The notes under the pieces were generated by a model that was not told the DNA's origin, made no database searches, and was given only the letters and a program-made list of their open reading frames with translations. DNA of 64,000 nucleotides from contig CM037861.1 of the NCBI GenBank assembly GCA_021292105.1, positions 57,457,245-57,521,244 of the forward strand, given 5' to 3'. Each line of letters begins with the position of its first letter. Position 1 is the stretch's first letter. The position numbers and the translations under genes are program-made. The DNA is from Anadara kagoshimensis (lineage: Eukaryota > Mollusca > Bivalvia > Arcoida > Arcidae). Shown here piece after piece: positions 43,564 through 54,398 of this stretch.

Positions 43564-43709
43564 AATATTATGTATTTTATTCCCTGCAAGATATTTATCA
43601 AAATTATTACAGTCCCTTTAAGTTATGACTTAGAATAATACCATCAAAGTGCATAGATTTGTACACGCCGTGCGTAACGTCAGCATCCATTTGTACCACT
43701 TGGCCTTAA

Positions 43710-44286
43710 AGCAATGAGAATACACTGCAATTTGGACAATACCAGACAGATATTTACTTAAAAAAGACACTCATCTTGATATAATTTCTATTTTTTATTT
43801 ACAAGACTCATAGTTTATTTATTTTATTGGTATTCAAAATACGTATTAGACATTTCAAGTTAAGAGGGACTTTCATATTACTTATAAGTTATTAATAATT
43901 CCGAAACAGAAAATGTCAAACCAATTAAAAAAACTATAAAAACATACATTTATCAAGGTCTTAAACACATAACAACCTATAACACTCGTTTTATTTTGTA
44001 TCATATACATGTTATTTTTAATATTTGTAGTCTTATTTGAATGTTTGTTTACAATGACAGGGCAAGGGCGACAGAAAAAAAGTCAAAATGTTGAAGTAAA
44101 CCATAAATCTAGTCGAAAAGAACATATTGATACAACAAGAATGGTTCGTTTATGATCGTAGATAAAATAGGCGATCGTATCTTGCTATGAATTAAATATA
44201 ACGATAAAGTAACCGTGTGTATTACTTTCAATATACAAAATGATGTTGAAAAGTGGAAAAAAATTAATACCTCAAGTACCCAATCA
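43710..44286. other. Intergenic, no gene seen
   Basis: AT-rich right flank of the transposon without recognisable features. Confidence 0.45.
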
Positions 44287-44405
44287 TCAAAAACAAACAA
44301 AATAATCCATGTCCAAAACACAATTCCAAAGCAAGATAAAAACTAAGAGACGAGTTAAACACGTGAACCTCCACCAAGGAAGTGTCGGGTGCTCCGGAAA
44401 TAAAG
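44287..44405 (-). mobile_element. Retroelement tail (family A), minus
   Basis: ATCAAAAACAAACAAAATAA to GTGCTCCGGAAAT; about 120 bp of the family 3' end. Confidence 0.7.
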
Positions 44406-44947
44406 AATAAAACAGTGGTGTATTGTCACAACTGCATTACCCTGACATTGATAAAAGGTTGTAATATATGTATAATTTCTAGATAAATGTAAATTTGTTG
44501 TTGAGAACTAGCAAACATAAAAACGATTGAAACACACTACTACATAAAATTTCTTACCATGCAAAATGCTTCTCATGTTTTTCTTTTATATCTTTGCATA
44601 TATATATCATTGATAATATTGACTGAATACATTTTTTTCTAGGAAGTAATATGAAATCTGTATAATGTTAGACAAATTGCCGATTCTCATTGGCCTTTTA
44701 TCTACATTGGTATCATGTATTGAATACAAATATGTTTGTCATGTAACTTTTAAGCCTAGTCAGTTTGAATTCCATATCCACTGTCAACGATGCTAATATA
44801 TAGATTATATATTGTCAATCAAGATGATGTAATACGTAATACTGAGGTTATTTGGCATTAAGATATGTAATTGTTGTATAATTACCTCATTTAACTTTTT
44901 GTAAAATCATATGTAGAAATAAAAATCGTTAATGAAAAAAAAAAAAA
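44406..44947. other. Intergenic, no gene seen
   Basis: AT-rich sequence between two retroelement tails, ending in an A-run of about 13. Confidence 0.4.
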
Positions 44948-45168
44948 TACAGTCCATGTCTAAATAACAATTCAAAAAAAAGAAGAAAAAAAACCCGGAA
45001 AAACTTTGAAAACTGACATATTAAGTTATACATGTACACATAAATTCTAAAAGGGGAATAAGGTAGGATGTTATGGAAGGACAAGTACCTACCTTTTGTC
45101 TAGCTAGCTGGCTACATGGATCTCGCGTAAAATTAAAATGGAATATGGTACAAAAACATGTCCATGGT
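44948..45168 (-). mobile_element. Diverged retroelement tail (family A), minus
   Basis: CAGTCCATGTCTAAATAACA, AACTTTGAAAACTGACATAT and TTTTGTCTAGCTAGCTGGCT align to the family; more diverged than the other copies. Confidence 0.6.
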
Positions 45169-45889
45169 TATTTTGGATATAGAGACAAAATTCAATTGCG
45201 TGCGATGTATTGTACGAGTTTGTTTTAGCATGGTGCTTATAATAATCATGTCAATTTCTCTATCTCACTTCAATATTCTACTGTTCACATGTTTAGTAAA
45301 AATATAAATTATTGTTATACTTCAGATCCATATCATTTTATTTCGAGTATGATGTATAATCTGGTAATTGTTTATTTATTCTTTATAATGACAACTATTA
45401 CTTGTTGCTGTAACAACTTGTTTAAATGCGTAACTTGGACACCGACGTCGCAATACAAACAAACGCAGCATGTAAATTATTTAAAAATTAAAAAATAGTA
45501 TGAGATTTTGTTTAAAGCTTTCTATCTATTCTAGTGTTGCTGACAAATATCGGCGCCATAATTTATAAACGTACAACCATCTGTTTTACACGCATATGTA
45601 CAATAAAACATTAATTGCAAATAGCTTTTAACTCGAAATTAATACACCGTTTTGGAAGTAACATGATTTCTGATAAATAATTGATGATGTCATGAAATAT
45701 AGACTTGAAATAGAATGACAAGCTTCTTAAAAATGATTTTAGCAGACATGCCCTATAAATGTCAATCGTTTACATTGATGCATGTAGTCGTTATGAAGCA
45801 TGCAATGAAGCAAAATCAGCCCTTATATGTGCCCAGACGCATTCTTATTTACTGCAATTTAAGTGGTATTATAAAAGATGAAATTATAA
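45169..45889. other. Intergenic, no gene seen
   Basis: Two short plus-strand ORFs (45289-45498 and 45715-45957) have no recognisable domain; the second runs into the retroelement tail and an A-run, so it is not credible. Confidence 0.4.
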
Positions 45890-46022
45890 AAAACAAAAAC
45901 ATCAGTCCGTATTCATCTTACAATCCAACAACAAAAAAAAAAAAAAAAAACGTTTAAACTGACAAATCTAGTTCAAAATGCGAACTTCAACCAGGGAAGT
46001 CAGGCCGGATGCCAAAGGAAGG
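45890..46022 (-). mobile_element. Retroelement tail (family A), minus
   Basis: ACAAAAACATCAGTCCGTAT to CCAAAGGAAGGT; it abuts the next copy directly, giving a head-to-tail pair. Confidence 0.65.
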
Positions 46023-46023
46023 T

Positions 46024-46594
46024 AATCAAAAACAAACATAATAATCCACGTCCAAATTACAATCCAGAAGTAAAGTAAAAACTTTGGAACTGACAAGTTA
46101 GGTTAGACACGTAAACTTCCGCCAGGGAAGTGAGGCCGGGTGCTTCGGAAGGGTAAGCACCTCCCGTTTAGCTAGTACACCCGCCACGTGTGTAATAAAA
46201 ATTGTGTGAAAGGAACATGGAACTGTGAGACGTCAAATATATCCAGGGCAATCCTGGACACAGAGACATCAAACTTATCAACAATACTGTGATGACGGAT
46301 ATAAAACTTTTTGAGGGCACTGATAAGCCTAGGCTTGCAATATCCCTGAGTCAACAATTTATTTGCAAGCAGCCTACTTCGTTGTACAAAGTCCCCGTAG
46401 TGGAAACCAGCTCTACCATAGCGTATTAATTGGGAAACAAATACACCCCATTCAAAGGGTATGAAGAGTTCAGGTTTTAAATGTTTTCTGAACATACCCG
46501 TGTTATAACGGTTGGCAAGACAAAAATCGTGCAATGCAAGAAGAATGGTTAAACTATTACAGACTGTACGTGTTAAGGTATAAAGTGACCTCAA
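46024..46594 (-). mobile_element. Longest retroelement copy (family A) with C-terminal coding part
   Basis: The minus-strand ORF 46594-46172 (140 codons) includes GVFVSQLIRYGRAGFHYGDF, SRLLANKLLTQGYCKPRL and ALKKFYIRHHSIVDKFDVSV. I associate this pattern with the C-terminal region of reverse-transcriptase proteins abundant in bivalve genomes (recollection, not checked). It is followed by a 3' UTR with ACACGTGGCGGGTGTACTAG and the common 3' end. The ORF upstream of the segment is lost, so the copy is 5'-truncated. Confidence 0.75.
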
Positions 46595-46974
46595 TTACTA
46601 TTTAGCTTTTACACAGCATAAAACATGAATATATCTTTTCAAATAATCATATCTTTTACTTCAATATTCTGGAAACATTCTCGAAAAGTACAAATAGGAT
46701 AGCTGTAAAACATCTATACATTAATGCTTTATTTATAAGCAGTTTTGTGGTCGCTCTTTACAACGGTAATATTTTGGACAATTTATCAAGTAATCAAGTT
46801 CATCTTGTCATAAGGTAAATTAATTTCCAGGACAACACACAACAATAAAATATTCCCAAATCATAATTGATTGTTATTATTTATCGCTTTGATTGAAAAT
46901 TGCGTAAAGCAAAAGTCTATAATACTTATTATTATACCTTTTGTAAATTTCTCGAAATTTGATAGGGTAAATTT

Positions 46975-47021
46975 AATGTCACCCTCGAATTTCAGAATAT
47001 TTGACGTCACAGGGTGACATT
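46975..47021. repeat. Inverted repeat enclosing a CRE-like site
   Basis: AATGTCACCCT (46975-46985) and AGGGTGACATT (47011-47021) are perfect inverted 11-mers. TGACGTCA (47002-47009), the CREB/ATF palindrome, lies between them and TTGACATTACG follows. Confidence 0.7.
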
Positions 47022-47296
47022 ACGTGAGCGGTTGACATTACGAAAATATCACATGCGCAGAAAAACTGCGTATGCAGTTCGAACGATTTTCTTAAGTAAT
47101 GTTAAAAATAATGATTTAGCGTCTCACAAGTTGCTTATAGACGACAGCTGACTGTCATGATTTTTAATCCAGTATACTTTGGTTGCACAGCATAGGAACA
47201 CCAACAATCGGTATAATAAAATAAATATTACATTTCTGATAGATAAAGATAAATGTGTCACTTTTTATTTGTACCTGCTAAAAGCCTATAGTGCTC

Positions 47297-47430
47297 ACCA
47301 AACACAAATTTACCAGTCCGTGTCCAAATACAATGCTAAATGTAAAGTAAACTCTAAAAACTGTCAATTTCAGTTAAAGACGTGAACTTCCACTAACGAG
47401 GTCGGATGCTCAGAATGGGTAAGTATTTGC
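47297..47430 (-). mobile_element. Retroelement tail (family A), minus
   Basis: CAGTCCGTGTCCAAATACAA, AAAAACTGTCAATTTCAGTT and GGTAAGTATTTGCTGTTTAG align to the family; diverged. Confidence 0.6.
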
Positions 47431-48451
47431 TGTTTAGATTCATTTACCCACCGTTATTAGTATAAGAAGTCGGAATATATCGTAAAATTGTTTGATTCAT
47501 TTGTTTATTTATACAGTATTTGTTGTAACTGTTATTCTCCAATTCATGTTATTCAGTTTTCAGATACAAAGTGAGTGCTTCATCTTAACATCTTCTATTG
47601 AATTGAGAGATTCTTTATTAAAATATGTATAGCAATATTTTGATTTAAGATTTTTCTCCAACCAAAAAATCTTAAAATTCTTCCTACAAACTTGAGCAGC
47701 AATTAGTGTAGAATCTGCTTCCAAAATATATCTTTAAAAAAAGCATTAAGCAATTAGGCGAATATCGAATCATGAAGGATGCAATTAGACACTGAAACTA
47801 CTAGCAATAGAAAGGAAACGCGTCAGTCTAAAAGACTTCATTAAAACACCAGGTACGCCATAAAGGAAGATACATTGCACGATTTAATCCGCTTTTCAAT
47901 TACCACAGCATGTACATCCATAGTAAGTTGGTTGTGAAGATTAAAAGATGACGTACATAGAAGTTAATAAAGCTAACATTGATGTATCATAGGATAACAT
48001 TATTAAAAAAGTTAAAAAAGATACACACTATTAATAGAGTCACGTTAGTCCTTTTTGCACTCACTCTGAAGTGATAAGAAATACATAAAGCACAAGTGAG
48101 AATCTGATATGTGTTTTTGTACAAGCAGAGATAATACATCATTGACAAATAAAGTTATATCTGTCTCCCATACATGAACATGGAACTATAAATACTTAAT
48201 CCAAATGTCTGAGATATCAAGCTGATTCTGTGAAGTTGTTCACAACATAGAATATTTTTTTATTTTTTGATAACTTTTATCAATAGTTTATAAATACAAA
48301 ATCGAAAATAAATAAAATAAATGCTCAATGATACATTTACTATATACAATACTCTTCATAACAAAAGTCAGAATGAAAGCTTTAATTTTGATGACGTCAC
48401 AAAATTGACGTCATTCGAATGAGCGTGATTAACTATCATCAGATTTATTGG
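47431..48451. other. Intergenic, no gene seen
   Basis: AT-rich sequence; I find no ORF, tandem repeat or transposon end to report. Confidence 0.4.
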
Positions 48452-48665
48452 TAATCAAAAACAAACATACTAATCCATGTCCGAATCACAATTCAGAAGC
48501 AAAGTAAAAACTTTGGAACTGACAAGTCAGGTTAGACACGCAACCTACACCAGGGAAATCAGGCCCGGTGCTCTGGAAGGGTAAACACCTCCTGTTTTGG
48601 TAGCTATACCTGCCACGTGTGAAAAATTGTGTGAAAGGAACATAGAACTATGGAGGTCAACAACT
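48452..48665 (-). mobile_element. Retroelement tail (family A), minus
   Basis: AATCAAAAACAAACATACTA, CAAAGTAAAAACTTTGGAAC and AACACCTCCTGTTTTGGTAG; well conserved. Confidence 0.8.
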
Positions 48666-50059
48666 TAAGATAATTAAAATCCTTAGAAATTAATCACATT
48701 CATCTGGTCGAACAAGTGTTGAAGACAATTTGTATATAATGACCACCTGTTTATGAAGGGGCTTTATAATTTTTCGAACCAGTTTATTCTTTATCGCACC
48801 TTTTTCTAAAGGCCATTGTCTAACCGTAGTGGTATCCAACCCTTTTGGCACAACATTGCTCTTGATAGAAGTCACTACTTAATCATACCTTATTATATTT
48901 TTAATTTTAGTTTGTGAAAAAGATGCAATTACTTATCAGTAAAATACGTCATCTAATTTTACAATTTGGTGATATGCAAAGGTTTAAGAAAGATATAATG
49001 AATATGATTAAAACAAAGAAATAAACAAAGAAAACCATTACATTTTCGAAAAAAGTCCAAACCGTTATTAATTTGAACATGATAATATTACGCATATTTT
49101 ATCATTACTTCAAAAGAAATTAATGACACAAAGATGTTCATAAAATAAGACAAGTCTTTAATTAGTAACTTTCCTTTGTTATCTCAAACCTTTGATAAAA
49201 TTGCAGCCAAACATTTTTTACCTATCTTTATAATTATTTCCATATGAAATATTTTTTAAAAATGACTGTAAATTAAAATTGGTATGATAGTTAATAGTTA
49301 ATTGTGTTTGATCTAAAAAAGAAAAACATTAATGATGACCAACTGAATTTTTAACGAATAACAAATTTGGCATGTTCTAAATACTTATTAAATATCTCTA
49401 CAAAGTGGATTTCCAAATCTATATATAAAGACAAGCTGTCTATATACTAGTAGGAAACTTTTGTTATTTTTCGTACGTGGTCTTGTATACAAATACAACC
49501 GCACCCTAATTAGTTGACACAAGTTTAAATAGAGACGTTGAAAAAGTATATAGACAGTTAGCATTAATATTTTTGGGCATTTATACTTAAAATAAAAGAT
49601 AATTTGTTGGCGAATTTGTATAAAAAATTTCAGCATTACTCCGAAATTAATTTTAGATTTTTTTTGGTAAGGTCTAACATATTTCCTTATATAATTTTGA
49701 ATTACGAAATAAACATCGTTATCATATTGACCACCACTGTTAAATATTTTTGGAACTTTATTTGACCATAAACTTATTCTCCAACATATTTATTTGTTTA
49801 GAATTTGAATTTGAATTTGACAATAAAATGGTTAAACTGTCTTTTAATGTTTTGATTTTGCAGGTTAAAGGTGGTAAATATGTAGATGTAGAATGACCCC
49901 CGTCTTGAAAAATCTTTTGCCATGGTCCTTCTTAGATTCGGTGTTCGATCCAATGTTTTATTATCAGTCATGTCAATATATATGGTTGTGTACACTTACT
50001 TCGTTCATTTGTAGTTTTTGTTCCTAGTTAGATTGATTATTTTCAACTATATCTAAGTT
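48666..50059. other. Intergenic, no gene seen
   Basis: Short minus-strand ORFs (48690-48875, 49388-49636, 49798-49995) show no recognisable domain and are isolated. No tandem repeats. Confidence 0.4.
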
Positions 50060-50160
50060 CATTAGAAAAATTGGTTTTACAATTTTGGTCAAATCACATC
50101 TGATGTAGAATAGTATTCTAAAACGGCTGTCTAGTGATGTAAATTTAACACTGGTATAAT
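50060..50160 (-). repeat. Third, decayed copy of a coding-like segment
   Basis: Minus-strand translation reads KFTSLDSRFRILFYIRCDLT then KIV, aligning with the better preserved copies at 58330-58450 (minus) and 60455-60540 (plus). Confidence 0.55.
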
Positions 50161-50548
50161 AAGTAACTAAATAGGGATATAATTAAACAGTATTTAATCT
50201 ATATCGAGGACAAACTGATTGTATTATTTTTAGCTACGAGTTAACATTATGATTAAACACACCTATCCAAGTTTATAAGCACTTATGTTTGTTCATGGCC
50301 CAAACTATATTTACCATCCTATTTACAAAATGGTCCCTTTGGGTTAGTGCGTAAGTCACGTAATCAGCATGTTAAAGAAGGTTAATTTTATAAACATGAT
50401 ATAATTGATTAGAATCCGAACAGTGCTTTGAATTCAAATTACACATCTAGAATATTTATAAATAAACCCTATAATTATGTTCTTTATTCGTAAATTGTTT
50501 GAATCGAACTTTGATTAAAAACGAAATCTGATAAAGAAAATAGATTCT

Positions 50549-50606
50549 TATATATATATATATATATTATATATATATATATATATAATATATATATATT
50601 ATATAC
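50549..50606. repeat. AT-dinucleotide tract
   Basis: Imperfect (TA)n with TATTATA interruptions. Confidence 0.95.
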
Positions 50607-52195
50607 AGTTGTTATTTAAGTATTCTGATCTCGCGTACAAGACACTCAGCACGTGATCAACATATCCTTAGTAGACTTATAATCCGCATGAACTCATTAT
50701 TTACAATGACACCAAAATGAAGCTATTTGTGTCTTTTATCCGAGCAGGTAATTGCTTAGATATTCGTTGATGAAATAAATTTGCTTTACATGATAACAAG
50801 AAATGTTTTAGAAGAATTATGAAAGTTACCGATAGATTTATTGATCACTATTTTTTTAATTCTAAACAGGATATGCACTTCAATTAAGTAAATAATATTT
50901 GGAATTTTATCGTTTGTCAGAATCAAGAAACAGCAATAACGACTACATCTAGTTGCCTAAATCAGTTCTCGGTAACTAATACAAAAAGTGGGAAATAGGA
51001 ACAAACAACATATAATGTCCAAAAATGTATCTAACAAACATAATTCTGCGCTTTGATAATCTGTTAAATCTGACCCGACAAAATTTGTGCATAGAAATCT
51101 AGTTCTATAAGGGGACTTCACGTCATATCGACTTCATCATGACTAACTAAATGGACACCTACAATCTAACCAGAGATGAAAAAGGTTTTGACCGATATTT
51201 GTTTCGGTTTTGGCATGTATCTCTTTTTTAATCATTTAATCCAGAGTAGATTGTTTTCTTTATTTTTTCCCTGGCGTCAAGTCTCTTATATGCAATGTAT
51301 AAATTTTCTTATACTTAAAAAGGTTTTGAAATAAGTGTTTGGTTTAACTGTTATGAACGATGCGAAACAACTATTAGCCATTAAGAGACAGATGTCTGTG
51401 ATTCCATTAAGATTAAAACTCATAGACATTCTTTGTAAATAAGGTGGTTTTTATAAATAAATACTGGACACTTCAGAAATATGAGCTGTTAATGTAATAA
51501 ATAAAAAGCCATGGCTCAAATAAGACAATTTATGTTGTACTTCTCACCTGATGTCAAATGTCTATTATCTGTAAGTAAGTATGGTGTATAATAGATGTAA
51601 GTAGCGTAATGGTAGGTCAAACATTAAAAGTACATTGAAGATGATTGTGGGTTATTTTAACACAAATCCAACAGAGACTGTGGGTGTTTCTTGTCCAAAC
51701 CAATAGTATGAAAAGATACTTCACTAGAAGAGTCTTTCGAATGAGACTCAGTCCTCGTGTCCCGGTGTAACCTTGAAGAGAATATTCACAGAATTTGAAT
51801 ATTGTAAACAATTTAATTGAAATAACATAATTGTTTACCATCATTACATAGCAGAGAATTATATATTTCAAATTAAAAAAGATCAATTATAAACTTTGAT
51901 TTATTTCAAGTGCTTTGTGTTTATATGTCTTTTTGCGATTAAGAATTTAACAAATAATAACGATATTCATTTCCTTCAAGTTATATGTGTTTCGTATATC
52001 TAAACACGGCGTAAACACCTAAAAACCTGTTTTGTGAAATTAAACTCTTCTGTATCTCTGTATCTCAGAGCCGTTATCTCTGCTGGTGGGTGTTTCCCCG
52101 AGGATATCACAAACTCAGTAGGGTAAAATTGTTAAATTTTGTCACAAATATACTATTGTCTAAATTTGCTGCTAGTTATAATTTGAAATCAAGGA
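50607..52195. other. Intergenic, no gene seen
   Basis: AT-rich DNA; the 89-codon minus-strand ORF 51617-51886 has no family resemblance that I can identify. Confidence 0.4.
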
Positions 52196-52328
52196 TTGCA
52201 CACGTGGCGGGTGTAACTAGCTAAACAGGAGGAACTTAGTCTTCCAGAACATCCGGAGGGGATTTACGTGGTTTTTACTTTGCTACTGGTTTGTGATTCG
52301 GACATGGATTAGTATGTTTGTTTTTGAT
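52196..52328 (+). mobile_element. Retroelement tail (family A)
   Basis: CACACGTGGCGGGTGTAACT to TTAGTATGTTTGTTTTTGAT; the last 130 bp of the family. Confidence 0.8.
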
Positions 52329-53304
52329 AAACTGAGTTAAACATTTTTATATGACATTTTGTCAATAAAACACATGTAATGTTAATATTTATTGTCCTAA
52401 ATCTAGATCATATTTTTGCGTTAAAATTTGATAGGAGACTCCATGAAGATGAACTTATATCATAGGAAAGGTTAATCAACGAGTCAAATAATTTCAAGAG
52501 GGATTTATTTGCATTTGGGATAGGATTGATATTTATGGTTTGATAGCGAACAAAACGGTTCTTTTGTAAAAACAATCAACTTGTTAAATTATCACTTTGT
52601 GAGCCATCAAATACCAAGAAAATTGTCTCCAATGTCACTTTCAAGGAGTTTTTCTTTGTAATGATTTCTTTTATTATATTATATTTTTTTTATCAAGTCA
52701 TTGTTTTTGTTTTTTAAGGTATTAACAGTGAATTGCCATTTATAAGCTTGTTTGCAGGCTTCATTTTAAAGAAAGTAAAACAGGTCATCTACAAATAACA
52801 TGCTGCCTATTTTTGATAGATTGTTATCCAAGAAAAGAATGTATGAATTGTGATAGTGACGTTAACATTAAGGTAGGTATCGATGTCCTAATGGCATATA
52901 TTTTGGACAAAGAAGCAAAATGAAATTAATTTTTTATAATGCAACAGTTATAACAATATAATTTACCGAGCACATGCAAGACAAGAAGTTGTATTTCTTA
53001 TTTAATGGAATTGGGTGTCGGTGAATTATAAAATTATTTATCGGCATTTCTCTCATTTATTGACGTTGTTGTGCGAGAAGATCTATATCATATGTTTGCT
53101 TTAGTTCCATTACATCTACAACGCCATCAGGAGCTAAATATAGCTATGTGATTAATAACTTATATCAATCATGTTAATTAAATTTATGTAATTGTTGCAC
53201 TGATAAAGCTTCAAATATTTATATTGTGATGGTAAAAATACATTTTATTCTGCAGTAATTTGTGTTGCGACACACAAATATGTAAATGATAAGAGATGGT
53301 TTTC
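52329..53304. other. Intergenic, no gene seen
   Basis: AT-rich DNA without recognisable features. Confidence 0.4.
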
Positions 53305-53690
53305 TGATATTGCAAAGCCTGGGCTTATCAATACCTCAAAACGTTTTATGGTTGTTTGTTATCACAATATAGTCGATATGTCTTGAATTCTCTTAGATAT
53401 AAATACACCCTTACAATAAAGGTTTCTGACAGTATTGTTGAAAGTTTTTTTTGTCTCTGTGTCTAGGATTGTCCTGGATATATTTGACGTCTCATACTTC
53501 CATGTTTCTTTCGCCCAATTTTGATTACACACGTGGTAGGTGTAGCTAGCAAACAGGGGGTGCTTACCCTTCTGAAGCACCTGGCCTCGCTTCCCTGGTG
53601 AAAGTTTACGTGTTTAACCTAGCATGTCAGTTTTAATTACTTCACTTCTAGATTGTGATTTGGACATGCATCAGTATGTTTGTTTTTGAT
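53305..53690 (+). mobile_element. Retroelement copy (family A) with internal rearrangement
   Basis: Begins in the coding part (TATTGCAAAGCCTGGGCTTA, AAAACGTTTTATGGTTGTTT). About 75 bp of unrelated sequence follows, after which the family resumes at GTCTCTGTGTCTAGGATTGT and runs to the 3' end ATGTTTGTTTTTGAT. The stop-filled coding part shows it is dead. Confidence 0.75.
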
Positions 53691-54044
53691 TTCTGGCCAA
53701 GTTTCAAATCTTTTCTCCAGAGGTTATTGTGACAAAACGTTTGTAAAAGTATACTTGGTTCTGTAAATTAACAATGAAAAAAGGGCGTTAAAAATGCTAT
53801 TGCATCATTCATTCAGATCAGTTTAGAAAGGACATTTTATTGAGTAAATGACACAAAATGCATACACACTAAATTGTAGAAGAGTTTTAGTAGAATCTTC
53901 AGCAAGTCCCTCGATAACGTTGTCACTTTACTTATTGTCACAGTATTTTGTAGTCTGAAAGTTATTTATTTTTACTTTTTACGACTACCTCGATAATCAC
54001 CATCCCTTTTATAACGCCGATATCTGTCTAAACAAATGGTAGCG

Positions 54045-54398
54045 TTGAATAAGTTGAGTTGAGTAATGGTGTTTAACGTCCCAATCATGAATATTTCACT
54101 TATATCGAGACGTCACCAGCAATAGGCGAAAGTGCAGAAATTTTGACCGTGCATTGTGCTGATGACATTATACAGCAGGGTCTTTAGCGTACCAAGCCCA
54201 CCGTGATACGAGACCTCGTTTATTTTAAGTTCCCATCCGAAAGAACCGTGACTTTCATTTCGTAAAGCCGAGTGCTTGGCAAAAGAACAGTCACTAACCA
54301 CTTTCAAGTCTTAAGTCAGACACGCCCGGCTGGGTTCTAACTTACAACCTCCCACTTGCGGAGCGAGCACTCTACCAACTGAGCCACCGCAGTGGTAA
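54045..54398 (-). mobile_element. SINE (family B), most complete copy
   Basis: The antisense head is at the right (GAGCACTCTACCAACTGAGC), the box B region is GGGTTCTAACTTACAACC, and the body contains TTCACTTATATCGAGACGTC and AGCAATAGGCGAAAGTGCAG. The left end reads GTTGAGTAATGGTGTTTAAC. A 30-bp GGTA.AGTAGCGTTGAATAA phrase occurs just outside both ends (about 54030 and 54395), a possible target duplication (TAGCGTTGAATAA). Confidence 0.8.

Larger units (their letters stand above)
35333..43709. mobile_element. TTAA-flanked element hosting the long-arm transposon
   Basis: TTAA at 35333-35336 and at 43706-43709 flank 19-bp perfect inverted ends (GGCCAAGTGGTACAAATGG at 35337 and its reverse complement ending at 43705). 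TTAA duplication is typical of piggyBac and Kolobok elements. The outer parts are unequal (1178 bp left, 142 bp right) and share no further inverted similarity. If the inner 7049-bp element inserted later, the original host element was about 1.3 kb with no transposase, that is, a piggyBac-like MITE. The alternative is one 8.37-kb element. Confidence 0.75.
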
